Origin: SG8-38 sp041576815
Lineage (GTDB): Bacteria; Myxococcota_A; Polyangia; Polyangiales; Houyiibacteriaceae
Direction of reading: 5' to 3'
Assembly: GCA_041576815.1 (NCBI GenBank)
Contig: JBFGKE010000001.1
Location: 124,001-188,000 of the forward strand
DNA: 64,000 bases
In this document: positions 42,419 to 51,554 of the stretch, piece by piece
Numbering within the stretch: position 1 is the first letter of the stretch
How the letters are laid out: every line of letters starts with the position of its first letter
Program-made: the position numbers and the translations under genes
Notes under the pieces: model-generated
The model's input: only the letters and a program-made list of their open reading frames with translations
Told to the model about the DNA's origin: nothing
Database searches by the model: none

Positions 42419-42966
42419 GCAAAGATTCCCAAGTCATGTATGACCTGCTCCTCAAGCCGCTCCGGTTCGATCCGGAGCTGACCGAGTCGGTCATCTTCGG
42501 GTTGAAGTGGACCCTGAGTTCGATGTTTGCCGACCCGTTTCCGGTCCGCGACGTGGTTGTCGCCGTTCGCGAGGTCGTCGACAACGTCTTGACGCACGCC
42601 GATTGGGACGCGTCGCCGGCGCCTTCGCTTTACGTCCGCTACCGGCTTCACAAAGGCAAGCCCCAGCTCTGCGTGTCGACCACGAACGCGGTCAAAGACG
42701 TCGAAGAGGCGCAGCGCGCGCTGCGCTTCGTGAAGGAATACGTGGGAAGCAAGTCTCCCGCCGCGCTTCATCGCGAGCTCACGGCGCACCTCATCGAATC
42801 GGCCAGCATTCGCAACAACGGGGGCATCGGCCTTCTACAGGTCGCCTCGTCTCCGCGCTGCAAGCTCGACATCCGCCTCGAAGGACAGGTGTTCCACGTA
42901 CGGGTCGATGTGAATGTGCCGCAGCTTCAAGCGGCCCCGGCGCTCCAAAACCGCACCGGGTCCTAA
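42415..42966 (+). CDS. GHKL-type ATPase (anti-sigma/serine-kinase-like)
   Basis: The 183-residue protein looks like the HATPase_c_2 (RsbW/SpoIIAB-like) group. The N-box-like helix VVVAVREVVDNVLTHADWD and the later SASIRNNGGIGLLQVA (G-box-like) fit. The sequence is divergent and the second glycine motif is weak, so binding of ATP is likely but not certain. The start codon is TTG 42415, which overlaps the previous stop; an ATG at 42436 is the alternative. It is the last gene of the PKS operon and the natural partner of the STAS-like protein. Confidence 0.6.
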   Translation: MSKDSQVMYDLLLKPLRFDPELTESVIFGLKWTLSSMFADPFPVRDVVVAVREVVDNVLTHADWDASPAPSLYVRYRLHKGKPQLCVSTTNAVKDVEEAQRALRFVKEYVGSKSPAALHRELTAHLIESASIRNNGGIGLLQVASSPRCKLDIRLEGQVFHVRVDVNVPQLQAAPALQNRTGS

Positions 42967-43060
42967 CTCCCGGCCTCCGCTCGTCGCCCGCCTTTTCCCT
43001 CTGAACGCGGGGGCTGCACAGGCGAATAGCGGCGTAGTTTATTCAGCATGAACATAAGAT

Positions 43061-43094
43061 TCGACAAATAGTAGAATTCTTGCTTTATTGTCGA
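43061..43094 (+). promoter_or_regulatory. Inverted repeat directly before the first C25 peptidase start
   Basis: TCGACAA (43061-43067) and TTGTCGA (43088-43094) form a 7-bp stem with a 20-base A+T-rich loop, ending 1 base before the ATG at 43096. No Shine-Dalgarno sequence is visible. The element could be an operator or an mRNA hairpin that controls initiation. The surrounding 60 bases are notably A+T-rich against the rest of the window. Confidence 0.4.
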
Positions 43095-43095
43095 C

Positions 43096-46000
43096 ATGGC
43101 CGTCGACTTAGTCGTTTTACCCACTCAATCCGGCCAACCCGGCTATCAGCGCGCCCCCGTTGTAATTCTGCTCACGTTGGTTTCGGCGCTCGGCGTCTCG
43201 GTGGGCGTAGAAGCCCAGTGCTCGACGGCCGACGCCGACATGAACGGCGTGCCTGACGTCTGTCCGGCGGGCTCCAACTACATCGCCGGAACCGGTGGAG
43301 ACGACAAGCTGCGCGGGACAAACGGGCCAGACTGCATCTTCGGGTTTGGAGGCGACGACGACATCGATGGCCGCAAGGGCGACGACTACATTTGCGGTGG
43401 GGCCGGCGACGACAAGCTCAAGGGCAAGGACGGCACCGACATCATCCACGGCGGGGACGGCGCCGACGAAATCAAGGGCGGCAACGGCAACGACGCCCTG
43501 AGCGGGGGGCCGGGGATCGACACGGTCGACGGGGGCAACGGCACCGACTCCTGTGTCGAAGAGGTGCCTGGAACCTCCCAGGGTCTGACCAGCTGCCAGC
43601 TTCTCACCTACGCCAACGTGAGCGGCCTCGAGGTTTCGCAAGACGACACGGGCTTGCTCGTCACCTGGGAAACCACCACCGAGGTGGGCTCGGTGGCCTT
43701 CCGCCTGTGGCGGAGTGACGCCGATGGCCGCCTTCGGTGGGTTGGCGAGGTGCCCGCCGCGCCCGAAGGTGAAGTGCACGGAGCGCGCTACTTCCTCCGC
43801 GACGACGAGGCGCCGCTCGACAGCACCGTCGAATACATCATCGAGGAGCGCACGGTCTCGGGAGGGAGCGTACAGTACGGCCCGTACGTTCGAAACCCCG
43901 AGCCCGTGGACGCTCGCTTCGCGTTCGCGCGTGTCCGCTCCCGAGCTGCCGGCCGCGTCCCGCGCGAGATCGAGCTACGCCGTAGGGCGCGGCCAGTGCG
44001 CGCGCACTCGCTCCGGTCGGCCGCGCGGAAGAGCGCCGCGGCGGTCTCTGCGGCGGTTCTGACGGTCGCCGAGCCGGGTGTCGTCGAAGTCGATGCCGGG
44101 ACGCTGGCCGACGTGTTCGGGGCGAGCCGGGACGGCGCTGCAGGACTGATTCAGTCCGGCGGGCTCGATCTCCGCCTACGCGGAGAGCCCGTGGCGTGGC
44201 ACCCAGTCGGCGACGGAGCTGCGCTCCGGTTCGTCGCCCCTGAAATCAATTCGCCGTTCTCTCGCGAGCACCGCTACCTCCTTTCGATCAATGACGGCCT
44301 GACGATGGAGGCGGCGGTGCTCGTCGAGGGGGCTGCGATGGCGCCTCACACGTTCGTCGCGACGAAGCGGTTCGAAGAAAACGTGTTCCCCGGACCGACG
44401 GGAGGCCCCGACCCCCGCCAAGACCTCTTCTTCTGGCATGCGCTTTCCTCCGAGGCGGAGGCGGTCATCCCGGTTTCGCTTCCCGGGCTGGTCGACGCCG
44501 GCGCGGAAGAGCTTCGGGTCTACGTCCACGGAGCGACCGAGCATCCGGAGCAGCCACACCTCGTCGAGCTTCGTTGGAACGGGCAGAGCCTCGGCACGTT
44601 CGAGCTCTTCGGGCGAAGCCGACACGCGATTCACGTGCCTCTCGACGGCGTGAGCGTCGCCGCGCTGAACGAGCTCGTCGTCGTGCAGCACGTTGCAGGG
44701 GAAGCGCCGCCCGTCCTCTACGTCGATGCCCTCGAGGTGGATTACGCGCGTTTCGCCGAGGCGGATGCGCCCTCGTTCGGTTTCGGCGCGGCCAGTGACG
44801 GCACGCAGCGCGTGACCGGTCTCACGTCTCAAACGGTTCATCTCTACGACGTCACGGACCCGAGCGCGCCGCGGCACTACGGTGAGGTGCCTGTCGACGA
44901 ATCGGGGGGCCTGGGCTTTACGTCGGAGGCGCACGCCGGTCGTTTCCTCGCCGCAGCCCCAGAGAGCGTGTCGGTGCCGGTCGCGGTCGCACCGCACGAC
45001 GCCGCCGACCTCCGCTCCCCCGACCTCCGGGTCGACTACCTGGTCGTCGCGGCATCGCACCTGGTCGAGGAGGCGCAAACGCTTGCAGGCCATCGAGAGG
45101 CCGACGGCTATCGCACCCTGGTGGTCGACATCGACGATGTCTTTTGGGCGTTCGCCGACGGCGAGCCCGACCCCCTCGCGGTTCGCGACCTTCTCGCGTT
45201 TGCATCGCGCCAGTGGGCGGTCGCACCGCGATTCGCAGTGCTCGTCGGCAAGGGCAGCATGGACTACCGAGACCTGATCGGGCTCGGCGGCAACTGGCTG
45301 GCGCCGGCGCTCGCCGAGACCGACGGCGGCCTGTTCCCCTCGGATTCGATGCTCGGGGACATCGTCGGTGATGACGGCGTACCCGAGATCGCGATCGGTC
45401 GCTTGCCGGTGACGACGGCCGACGAGCTGAGCCGCGCGCTCGACGCGATTCGGTCGTTCGAAGCCAATCACGAGACGATGAAGGCGCTCTTCGCGGCCGA
45501 CGACTCCGAGCGCGGCGAGTTCGTAGCCACCGCCCGCGCGCTTGCCGCGGACGTGGCACCGGGGCGCCTCGATGAGATCGACCTGAATACCGAAGCCCTA
45601 GAAGAGGCTCGACATCGACTGCGGTCCGCGTGGCAGAGCGGCGTCAGCTGGCTGACGTATGTCGGACATGGGGGCCTCGATCGGTTGTCGACCGAGGGCC
45701 TGCTCACCACCGCAGACCTCCCCGAGCTCGCGCAGACCCCAAGCAGCCCGGTCGTGCTCGGTTGGAGCTGCAACATCGCCCGATTCGACATCCCCGGCTT
45801 CGCATCGCTCGGAGAGCAGCTGGTGGTCGACGGGGGGAGCGCGGCGGTCTTCAGCGCGACCGGCTGGTCGAATCACGTCGAGACCGATGAGCTTCGACAG
45901 GCCTTCAACGCGGCGGTGTTTGCCTCCGATGCGGAAACCCTCGGCGACGCCATGCTCCGCGCACATGAGGCGGCCGCGAACGCTCCGGTGGCCCAGCATC

Positions 46001-46254
46001 GAGTGTACCTGCTCCTCGGAGATCCCGCGCTTCGGCTTCGGGCCCCCAAGGCGGCCGCGGCACCAGAGCCCGCCCCTCCAGTGCCGTCCGACGACCCATC
46101 GCGCAACCCGGTTCAAACCTCTAGTGAAGTCGAGGTTTCGACCGACGCCGGCTCCAGCTGCGCCGTTCGGGCGCCGGGCGCCGGGGAAGGGCCGAGCGGC
46201 TTGGCGCTCCTGGTGTCGGGAGCGCTCCTCGCGGCTCGCCGCAGGCGTCGCTGA
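43096..46254 (+). CDS. Secreted gingipain-type (C25) cysteine peptidase with RTX-like repeats
   Basis: The product (1052 residues) has an N-terminal signal sequence (APVVILLTLVSALGVSVGVEA), a TSP3-like Asp-rich motif (DADMNGVPDVC), a block of RTX-like GGxGxD repeats (about residues 55-155), a fibronectin-like region, a prodomain-like region and a C25 catalytic domain with His858 (YVGHGG) and Cys892 (LGWSCN). The C-terminus (Cys, then GLALLVSGALLAARRRRR) is a MYXO-CTERM-type sorting tail for surface anchoring. The repeats bind Ca2+ in other secreted proteins. No Shine-Dalgarno is visible. The next gene is its paralogue. Confidence 0.82.
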   Translation: MAVDLVVLPTQSGQPGYQRAPVVILLTLVSALGVSVGVEAQCSTADADMNGVPDVCPAGSNYIAGTGGDDKLRGTNGPDCIFGFGGDDDIDGRKGDDYICGGAGDDKLKGKDGTDIIHGGDGADEIKGGNGNDALSGGPGIDTVDGGNGTDSCVEEVPGTSQGLTSCQLLTYANVSGLEVSQDDTGLLVTWETTTEVGSVAFRLWRSDADGRLRWVGEVPAAPEGEVHGARYFLRDDEAPLDSTVEYIIEERTVSGGSVQYGPYVRNPEPVDARFAFARVRSRAAGRVPREIELRRRARPVRAHSLRSAARKSAAAVSAAVLTVAEPGVVEVDAGTLADVFGASRDGAAGLIQSGGLDLRLRGEPVAWHPVGDGAALRFVAPEINSPFSREHRYLLSINDGLTMEAAVLVEGAAMAPHTFVATKRFEENVFPGPTGGPDPRQDLFFWHALSSEAEAVIPVSLPGLVDAGAEELRVYVHGATEHPEQPHLVELRWNGQSLGTFELFGRSRHAIHVPLDGVSVAALNELVVVQHVAGEAPPVLYVDALEVDYARFAEADAPSFGFGAASDGTQRVTGLTSQTVHLYDVTDPSAPRHYGEVPVDESGGLGFTSEAHAGRFLAAAPESVSVPVAVAPHDAADLRSPDLRVDYLVVAASHLVEEAQTLAGHREADGYRTLVVDIDDVFWAFADGEPDPLAVRDLLAFASRQWAVAPRFAVLVGKGSMDYRDLIGLGGNWLAPALAETDGGLFPSDSMLGDIVGDDGVPEIAIGRLPVTTADELSRALDAIRSFEANHETMKALFAADDSERGEFVATARALAADVAPGRLDEIDLNTEALEEARHRLRSAWQSGVSWLTYVGHGGLDRLSTEGLLTTADLPELAQTPSSPVVLGWSCNIARFDIPGFASLGEQLVVDGGSAAVFSATGWSNHVETDELRQAFNAAVFASDAETLGDAMLRAHEAAANAPVAQHRVYLLLGDPALRLRAPKAAAAPEPAPPVPSDDPSRNPVQTSSEVEVSTDAGSSCAVRAPGAGEGPSGLALLVSGALLAARRRRR
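43262..43560 (+). repeat. RTX-like calcium-binding repeat block (coding)
   Basis: About ten nonapeptide-like units, including GTGGDDKLRG, GFGGDDDIDG, GGAGDDKLKG and GGNGNDALSG, encoded in this stretch. The DNA is repetitive because the protein is; it forms a calcium-binding beta-roll in related proteins. The second peptidase gene lacks this block. Confidence 0.85.
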
Positions 46255-46293
46255 TCTGTTCGGTCTCCGGCTGATTTCTGCGATACTTCAGGC

Positions 46294-48648
46294 GTGCGTT
46301 GGGCGCGAATCACTTGGCTCGGGGCCTTGTTCGTGCTTTCCGCGCCGGTCGCGGCTCAGGCCCAGTCGTCGACCGCGGTGCCCAAGCGGGTCGGGTCGGC
46401 CGCCGGCGCCGTGCTCTTGGTGGAGGGGCCCGGGGTCGTGGAGGTCAGCGCGTCGTCGCTTGCCGAGGCGCTCGACAGCACGGCCGCGGATGTGTCGAGC
46501 CTCGTGCGGTCGGGATGGCTGGACCTACGGCTCGGCGGCGAGTCGATCGCCTGGCATGCGGTCGACGGCGGCGAGGCCCTTCGGTTCGTGACTCCGGATG
46601 TCCGTTCTCCATTCTCCCGCGACCACCGAGTCCGGGTGTCGATGGAGCAGGGGTCGACGATGCCGTCGCGGGGGCTCGTGCCTCTCCTCGCGGGCGCGCC
46701 CCACACCTATCTCGAGACCACGCGCCTCGAGGAAAACCTCTTTCCGGGCCCGTCGGGCGCTCCCGACCCTCGGCAGGACCTGTTCTTCTGGCATGCCCTG
46801 TCTTCGGGCGCGGAGGTGGAGATTGCGGTGCCGTTGCCGGCGCTCGGCGCGCCGTCCGCGGCGGAGCTCCGAGTCTACGTCCACGGGGCGACCGAGCATC
46901 CCGATCAGCCGTTTCGCGTGGAGCTCCACTGGAACGGGCAGAGCGTGGGCGTGTTCGACCGAATGGGCCGAGCGCGGTACACGATCGCGGCAGCTCTAAG
47001 CGGCATCGCGGCGACGCCCGACAACGAGCTCGTCGTGCAGCAGCACGTCGCTGGCGACGAAGCCCCGGTGCTCTACCTCGATGCGGTCGAAGTGGACTAC
47101 GTGCGGTCCGCAGAGGCCGACTCTCCGTCATTTCGATTTTCAGGGGCCGCAGACGGCGTTCACTCGGTGATCGGGCTTTCTGCGAACGCCACGCTTCTCT
47201 ACGACGTCACCGACCCCATGGCCCCAGCGCGGTATGACCGCGTCGTCCTGAACGAGCAGGGCGGCCTCCGCTTCGCAACCGAAGGGTCCGATCTGCGCTT
47301 CGTCGTCGCGACGCCGGAAAGCATCATCACCCCGGTTGAAATTCGCCAGCATTTGCCGACGGATCTGCGCGGGACCGATCGCGAGGTCGACTATCTGATC
47401 ATCGCGCCCGCGCACCTGTTGGCCGCTGCGGAGGCACTGGCCGATTACCGCGCAGCCGACGGCTATCGCGTCCTCTCCGTCGACATCGAGGACGTCTACT
47501 GGGAGTTTGCCGACGGCGAGCCGGACCCTTTCGCAATCCGGGAATTCCTGGCCTTTGCCACCGAGCACTGGCGGACGGGCCCGAGGTTCGTCGTGCTGAT
47601 CGGGAACGGAAACCTCGACTATCGCGACCTGATGGGGCACGGCGAGAACTGGCTTCCGCCGGCGCTTGCGGTCACCGATGGCGGCCTCTTCCCCTCGGAC
47701 TCGATGCTCGCGGACTTGGTCGGCAATGACGGAGTTCCCGAGATCGCCATGGGACGTCTTCCGATCGAGCGCGGAGAGCAGCTCGGCCCCATTCTCGCAT
47801 CGATCGAATCGTTCGAGGCGACCCACGACTCGATGGACGTGCTCTTCGCGTCGGACGACTCGCAGTACGACGAGTTCATCGCAGCGTCCCGTCTGCTTTC
47901 GGCTTGGGTGGCGCCGGACCGAGCGCTCGAGATCGATTTGACGGTCGAGACTCCGGACGAGGCCCGCAGCCGGCTTCTGTCGATGTGGAGCACGTTGGGA
48001 TGGATGACCTACGTGGGGCACAGCAGCATCGACCGCATGGCGGCCGAGGGACTGGTGACGCTCACGGATGTCGCCGCGCTCGCCGAGCGTTCGACCACGC
48101 CCGTCGTGCTCGGCTGGACGTGCAACATGGTTCGCTTCGATATCCCTGGGTTTTCCTCTCTCGGCGAGCAGCTCCTCGTCGAGGGCGCGAGCGCCGGAAT
48201 TTTTAGCGCGACCGGCTGGTCGAATCACTTCGAAAGCGACCTCCTTCGCGTCGCGTTTACCGAGGCGGTCTTCGACTCCGACGCCGAGACGATTGGGGAC
48301 GCCATGCTGCGGGCACACCGCGCCGCAGCGAACGCATCGCTGCCACAGCACCGGGTCTACTTGCTGCTCGGCGACCCGGCGCTTCGGATCCGCGGCAAAG
48401 CGCGATCGGATCCAGAGCCTCCGTCCAATCCCGATCCGCCATCGAATCCGGTGTCGAGCGCCGGCCCGAACGAGCCCTCCGACCCCGCAACGGCTGTCGA
48501 GGCTTCGTCTCAATCCGCGACTGGATGCGAAATTGCACGCCCCGGCACGCATCGGGGGCCTCTGGGATCGGCCGTCTGGCTGCTCGCGATCGTCTGGGGC
48601 GCCCGCGGGACGTTTACTTCGCAGCGCCGTCGACTTCGCCTTCATTGA
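46294..48648 (+). CDS. Secreted C25-type cysteine peptidase, paralogue of the preceding gene
   Basis: The 784-residue product begins with a clean signal peptide (MRWARITWLGALFVLSAPVA, then AQAQ). It is closely similar to the preceding protein over its whole length after the repeats (shared ENLFPGPSGAPDPRQDLFFW and SDSMLADLVGNDGVPEIA). Catalytic His576 (YVGHSS) and Cys610 (LGWTCN) are present. It has no RTX block. The C-terminus has a Cys, a hydrophobic stretch and an Arg-rich end, a degenerate MYXO-CTERM tail. The GTG start (46294) is 39 bases after the previous stop. A tandem duplication with loss or gain of the repeat block is the simplest history. Confidence 0.82.
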   Translation: MRWARITWLGALFVLSAPVAAQAQSSTAVPKRVGSAAGAVLLVEGPGVVEVSASSLAEALDSTAADVSSLVRSGWLDLRLGGESIAWHAVDGGEALRFVTPDVRSPFSRDHRVRVSMEQGSTMPSRGLVPLLAGAPHTYLETTRLEENLFPGPSGAPDPRQDLFFWHALSSGAEVEIAVPLPALGAPSAAELRVYVHGATEHPDQPFRVELHWNGQSVGVFDRMGRARYTIAAALSGIAATPDNELVVQQHVAGDEAPVLYLDAVEVDYVRSAEADSPSFRFSGAADGVHSVIGLSANATLLYDVTDPMAPARYDRVVLNEQGGLRFATEGSDLRFVVATPESIITPVEIRQHLPTDLRGTDREVDYLIIAPAHLLAAAEALADYRAADGYRVLSVDIEDVYWEFADGEPDPFAIREFLAFATEHWRTGPRFVVLIGNGNLDYRDLMGHGENWLPPALAVTDGGLFPSDSMLADLVGNDGVPEIAMGRLPIERGEQLGPILASIESFEATHDSMDVLFASDDSQYDEFIAASRLLSAWVAPDRALEIDLTVETPDEARSRLLSMWSTLGWMTYVGHSSIDRMAAEGLVTLTDVAALAERSTTPVVLGWTCNMVRFDIPGFSSLGEQLLVEGASAGIFSATGWSNHFESDLLRVAFTEAVFDSDAETIGDAMLRAHRAAANASLPQHRVYLLLGDPALRIRGKARSDPEPPSNPDPPSNPVSSAGPNEPSDPATAVEASSQSATGCEIARPGTHRGPLGSAVWLLAIVWGARGTFTSQRRRLRLH

Positions 48649-48718
48649 CACCCCCAGAGGCTGATACTAAGCACCTCACGATCGGCGCGGCTTGCTGCGT
48701 CGGGAAAGCTAGCACTCG

Positions 48719-49078
48719 ATGTTCTCCGCCTATTTGCCGGTGTTTCTGATGCTCGGTGCCGCGCTGGTGGTTGCCCTGGCCGTCTTCACCCTGACCAGCG
48801 CGCTCGGTCCGAAGAACATGACGGCCGAGAAGGCGATTCCGTACGAGTCGGGCTCGGAGACCACAGGCGCCCGCCACATTCGCCTGAGCATCAAATTCTA
48901 CCTCACGGCCATCCTCTTCGTCGTGTTCGACATCGAGGCGGTGTTCCTCTACCCGTGGGCGAGCCTCTTTCGAAAGCTCGGCTGGTTCGGCTTCGTCGAA
49001 ATGATGCTCTTTCTCATCGTTCTCCTCGTCACGCTGATGTACGCCTGGCGGAAAGGTGCCCTCGAATGGGAGAGCTGA
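48719..49078 (+). CDS. nuoA: NADH-quinone oxidoreductase subunit A
   Basis: NuoA is a small inner-membrane subunit at the join between the peripheral and membrane arms of complex I. The 119-residue product has three predicted helices (YLPVFLMLGAALVVALAVFT; FYLTAILFVVFDIEAVFLYP; MMLFLIVLLVTLMYAWRKG). The conserved loop SGSETTGARHIRLSIKFY and the acidic FDIEAVFLYPW are clear. It is the first gene of the operon and overlaps nuoB by 13 bases. No ribosome site is obvious upstream. Confidence 0.95.
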   Translation: MFSAYLPVFLMLGAALVVALAVFTLTSALGPKNMTAEKAIPYESGSETTGARHIRLSIKFYLTAILFVVFDIEAVFLYPWASLFRKLGWFGFVEMMLFLIVLLVTLMYAWRKGALEWES

Positions 49079-49608
49079 AAGTCATCGGCGGCGACGCCGA
49101 CGTGGCGGTGACCACACGCCTCAGCGACTTGCTTCAATGGGCGCGCAAGTGGTCGCTCTTCCAGTACCCCTTCGTCACGGCCTGCTGCGGGATGGAGTTC
49201 ATGGCCACGGCGGCACCGCGCTACGACATCGCCCGGTTCGGTGCCGAAGCGCCGCGCTTCAGTCCCCGGCAGTCCGACGTGCTTTGGGTCGTCGGGACGA
49301 TCAGCCAGCGGCAAGGTCCGGCCGTTCGCCGCATCTGGGAGCAGATGGCCGACCCCAAGTGGGTCATCGCCTTTGGCACCTGCGCCTCGTGCGGCGGCTT
49401 CTACGACAACTACACGACGATTCCGGGCGTCGACAAAGTCATTCCCGTCGACGTCTACATTCCGGGCTGTCCGCCGAGGCCCGAAGCCGTTCTCGATGCC
49501 CTCATGCTGCTTCAAGAGAAGATTCAGGCCAACGACCGCCGGCCCATCGTCGTTCCACCGAAGCTCGTTCCCGAACAGGCGCCCGGGAAAGCGGGGGAGG
49601 GCTCGTGA
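49066..49608 (+). CDS. nuoB: NADH-quinone oxidoreductase subunit B
   Basis: NuoB carries the N2 [4Fe-4S] cluster that hands electrons to quinone. The 180-residue product has the cluster ligands in VTACCGMEF (tandem Cys), GTCASCGGFY and PGCPPRPEAV. ATG 49066 (MGELKVIGG) is chosen because it overlaps nuoA by 13 bases and matches family length; the in-frame upstream extension to 48955 lies antisense-free inside nuoA and is rejected. The C-terminal 20 residues after the last helix are Pro-rich. Confidence 0.96.
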   Translation: MGELKVIGGDADVAVTTRLSDLLQWARKWSLFQYPFVTACCGMEFMATAAPRYDIARFGAEAPRFSPRQSDVLWVVGTISQRQGPAVRRIWEQMADPKWVIAFGTCASCGGFYDNYTTIPGVDKVIPVDVYIPGCPPRPEAVLDALMLLQEKIQANDRRPIVVPPKLVPEQAPGKAGEGS

Positions 49609-50324
49609 GCCAGGCGGTCGTGGACCGGCTGACCGAGGCGCTCGGGCCGCGCGTCCTCGAGACCAGCGATGCCTTTGGCGATTACGAGGTCGTGGTTGCC
49701 GCTTCAGACTGGGTCGAGCTCGCGAAGCTGATGCGGCACGACGACGCGCTCCAGATGGATCATTTCATCGACCTCACCGCCGTCGACTATCCGGAGCGGG
49801 CATCTGCGCGTTTCGACGTCGTTCTGATGTTGCGCTCGTCGGTCACCGGAGCGCGCATCCGGGCTCGGACCTACGTGAAGGACGGCGAGAGTCTCGAGAC
49901 GGTCAGCGGGATTTGGGCCGGCGCCAACTGGGCCGAGCGAGAGGTGTGGGATATGTTCGGCATCCCGTTCGAGGGCCATCCCGACCTCCGGCGCATCCTC
50001 ATGTATGACGAGTTCGTCGGGTATCCGCTTCGCAAGGACTACCCGATCGACAAGGCACAGCCCCTCGTCCCGTATCGGGACGTGGACGACGTCGCTAAGC
50101 TTCCGCCGTTTGGCATCGAGGAAGGCCAGCCGTTCGCTCGAATCGATTGGGAATCCCGATTGGCGGGGCGCGACAACCAGGTCTCGCCCGCCATCGGCGT
50201 TCAGCAGGGTCAGCGCCGCGCCCTGAGCGACTCCGAGGCTGCACAGCGGATTCAAGCTCGCATCGCAGCGCGCATGGCCGAAGAAGGCGAGGCCGAGGAT
50301 TCGGAGAAGGGCGCGGGGGACTAG
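49605..50324 (+). CDS. nuoC: NADH-quinone oxidoreductase subunit C
   Basis: The 30-kDa subunit of complex I, part of the peripheral arm. The 239-residue product contains DLTAVDYPERASARFDVVLM, WAGANWAEREVWDMFGIPFE (the family signature) and GHPDLRRILMYDEFVGYPLR, which leads to KDYPI. The GTG start at 49605 overlaps the nuoB stop by 4 bases. The C-terminal 50 residues are charged and variable. NuoC is separate from NuoD here, not fused as in E. coli. Confidence 0.96.
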   Translation: MSQAVVDRLTEALGPRVLETSDAFGDYEVVVAASDWVELAKLMRHDDALQMDHFIDLTAVDYPERASARFDVVLMLRSSVTGARIRARTYVKDGESLETVSGIWAGANWAEREVWDMFGIPFEGHPDLRRILMYDEFVGYPLRKDYPIDKAQPLVPYRDVDDVAKLPPFGIEEGQPFARIDWESRLAGRDNQVSPAIGVQQGQRRALSDSEAAQRIQARIAARMAEEGEAEDSEKGAGD

Positions 50325-51542
50325 ATGGAACCAGCCGACGAGCTCGCGAACGACGAGGCCGCGCTCGAGCTGTCTGCGGACCCGATGCGGTTGAACATGG
50401 GGCCATCGCATCCGGCGATGCACGGCACCATTCGAATGGTGCTCGATCTCGATGGCGAAACGGTGATGAACCTGGACGTGCAGCCGGGCTACCTTCACCG
50501 CGGCTTCGAGAAGTCGTGCGAGCGGGGGACTTGGAGTCAGGTCTTTCCGTACGCCGACCGCCTCAACTACGTCTCACCGATGCTCAACAACGTCGGATGG
50601 TCGCTCGCGGTCGAGAAGCTTCTGCAAATCGAGGTACCGGAACGCTGCCAGTACTATCGCGTCATCCTCGGGGAGCTCTCTCGCATCTCCGACCACTTCA
50701 CGTGCAACGGGGCGTCCGCGATGGAGCTCGGCGCGTTCACGCCGTTTCTATGGTTGCTCAAGGTTCGCGACTGGGTCTGGGACATCCTCGAGCGAGAGAC
50801 CGGCGCCCGGATGACGCATAGCTTCGGCCGCATCGGGGGCATGGCCGAGCCGCCCACGGCCACCTTCAAAGACGACGTCCGGCACTTGATTCCCGAGGTT
50901 CACAAAGTCGTGAAAGAAACGGAAATCATGCTGCTTCGGAACCGGATCTTTCTCGACCGGATGCAAGGTGTCGGGGTGCTCACCAAGGAGCAGGCGCTCT
51001 CGTACGGGGTCACCGGTCCGGTCGCACGGTCGACGGGCCTTCCGTACGATGTCCGCAAAGACTACCCGTACATGGTCTACGACCGCTTCGACTTCGATGT
51101 GCCGGTGGGCGAGGACGGCGACAACTGGGATCGCTTCATGGTGAGGCTCGAGGAGATTCGGCAATCGGTCCGCATCATCGAGCAAGCGCTCGATCAGATG
51201 CCCGACGAGGGTCCGGTCAACGTGGACGACCCGCGCATCGTCTACCCGGACAAACAGGCGGTGTACAACACAATCGAGGCGACGATTGCACACTTCAAGC
51301 TGGTGATGGAGGGGCTTCGGACGCCCAAAGGCGAGGTCTACAGCTTCACCGAGGGCGGCAACGGAGAGCTCGGCTTTCACATCGTCTCGGATGGAAGCGG
51401 CACGCCGTATCGGGTTCGCGTCCGCCCGCCGTGCTGGTACAACCTGGCCGCGTCGCACGAGATGCTCAGGGGCGGCATGATTGCCGACATCGTTCCGACG
51501 TTTGGCTCGGTCAACATGATCGGCGGGGAATGCGACCGATGA
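50325..51542 (+). CDS. nuoD: NADH-quinone oxidoreductase subunit D
   Basis: The 49-kDa subunit, which forms the quinone-binding pocket with NuoB. The 405-residue product has NMGPSHPAMHGTIRMVLDLD (with the conserved His residues of HPAMHG), QPGYLHRGFEKSCERGTWSQ, and PYADRLNYVSPMLNN near the start, and the C-terminal ADIVPTFGSVNMIGGECDR. It starts immediately after the nuoC stop with no gap. The next gene encodes the G subunit, so E and F are missing from their usual place. Confidence 0.97.
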   Translation: MEPADELANDEAALELSADPMRLNMGPSHPAMHGTIRMVLDLDGETVMNLDVQPGYLHRGFEKSCERGTWSQVFPYADRLNYVSPMLNNVGWSLAVEKLLQIEVPERCQYYRVILGELSRISDHFTCNGASAMELGAFTPFLWLLKVRDWVWDILERETGARMTHSFGRIGGMAEPPTATFKDDVRHLIPEVHKVVKETEIMLLRNRIFLDRMQGVGVLTKEQALSYGVTGPVARSTGLPYDVRKDYPYMVYDRFDFDVPVGEDGDNWDRFMVRLEEIRQSVRIIEQALDQMPDEGPVNVDDPRIVYPDKQAVYNTIEATIAHFKLVMEGLRTPKGEVYSFTEGGNGELGFHIVSDGSGTPYRVRVRPPCWYNLAASHEMLRGGMIADIVPTFGSVNMIGGECDR

Positions 51543-51554
51543 TGGGTGGCCGAG

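Noticed and set aside
43262..43560. Repetitive DNA that could look like a repeat array or CRISPR
   Set aside because: The repeats are in frame, vary at codon level and encode GGxGxD units. There are no spacers and no cas genes.
48955..49065. Longer NuoB start within nuoA
   Set aside because: Family alignment begins at MGELKVIGG-type residues, and the extension encodes residues that do not match NuoB.
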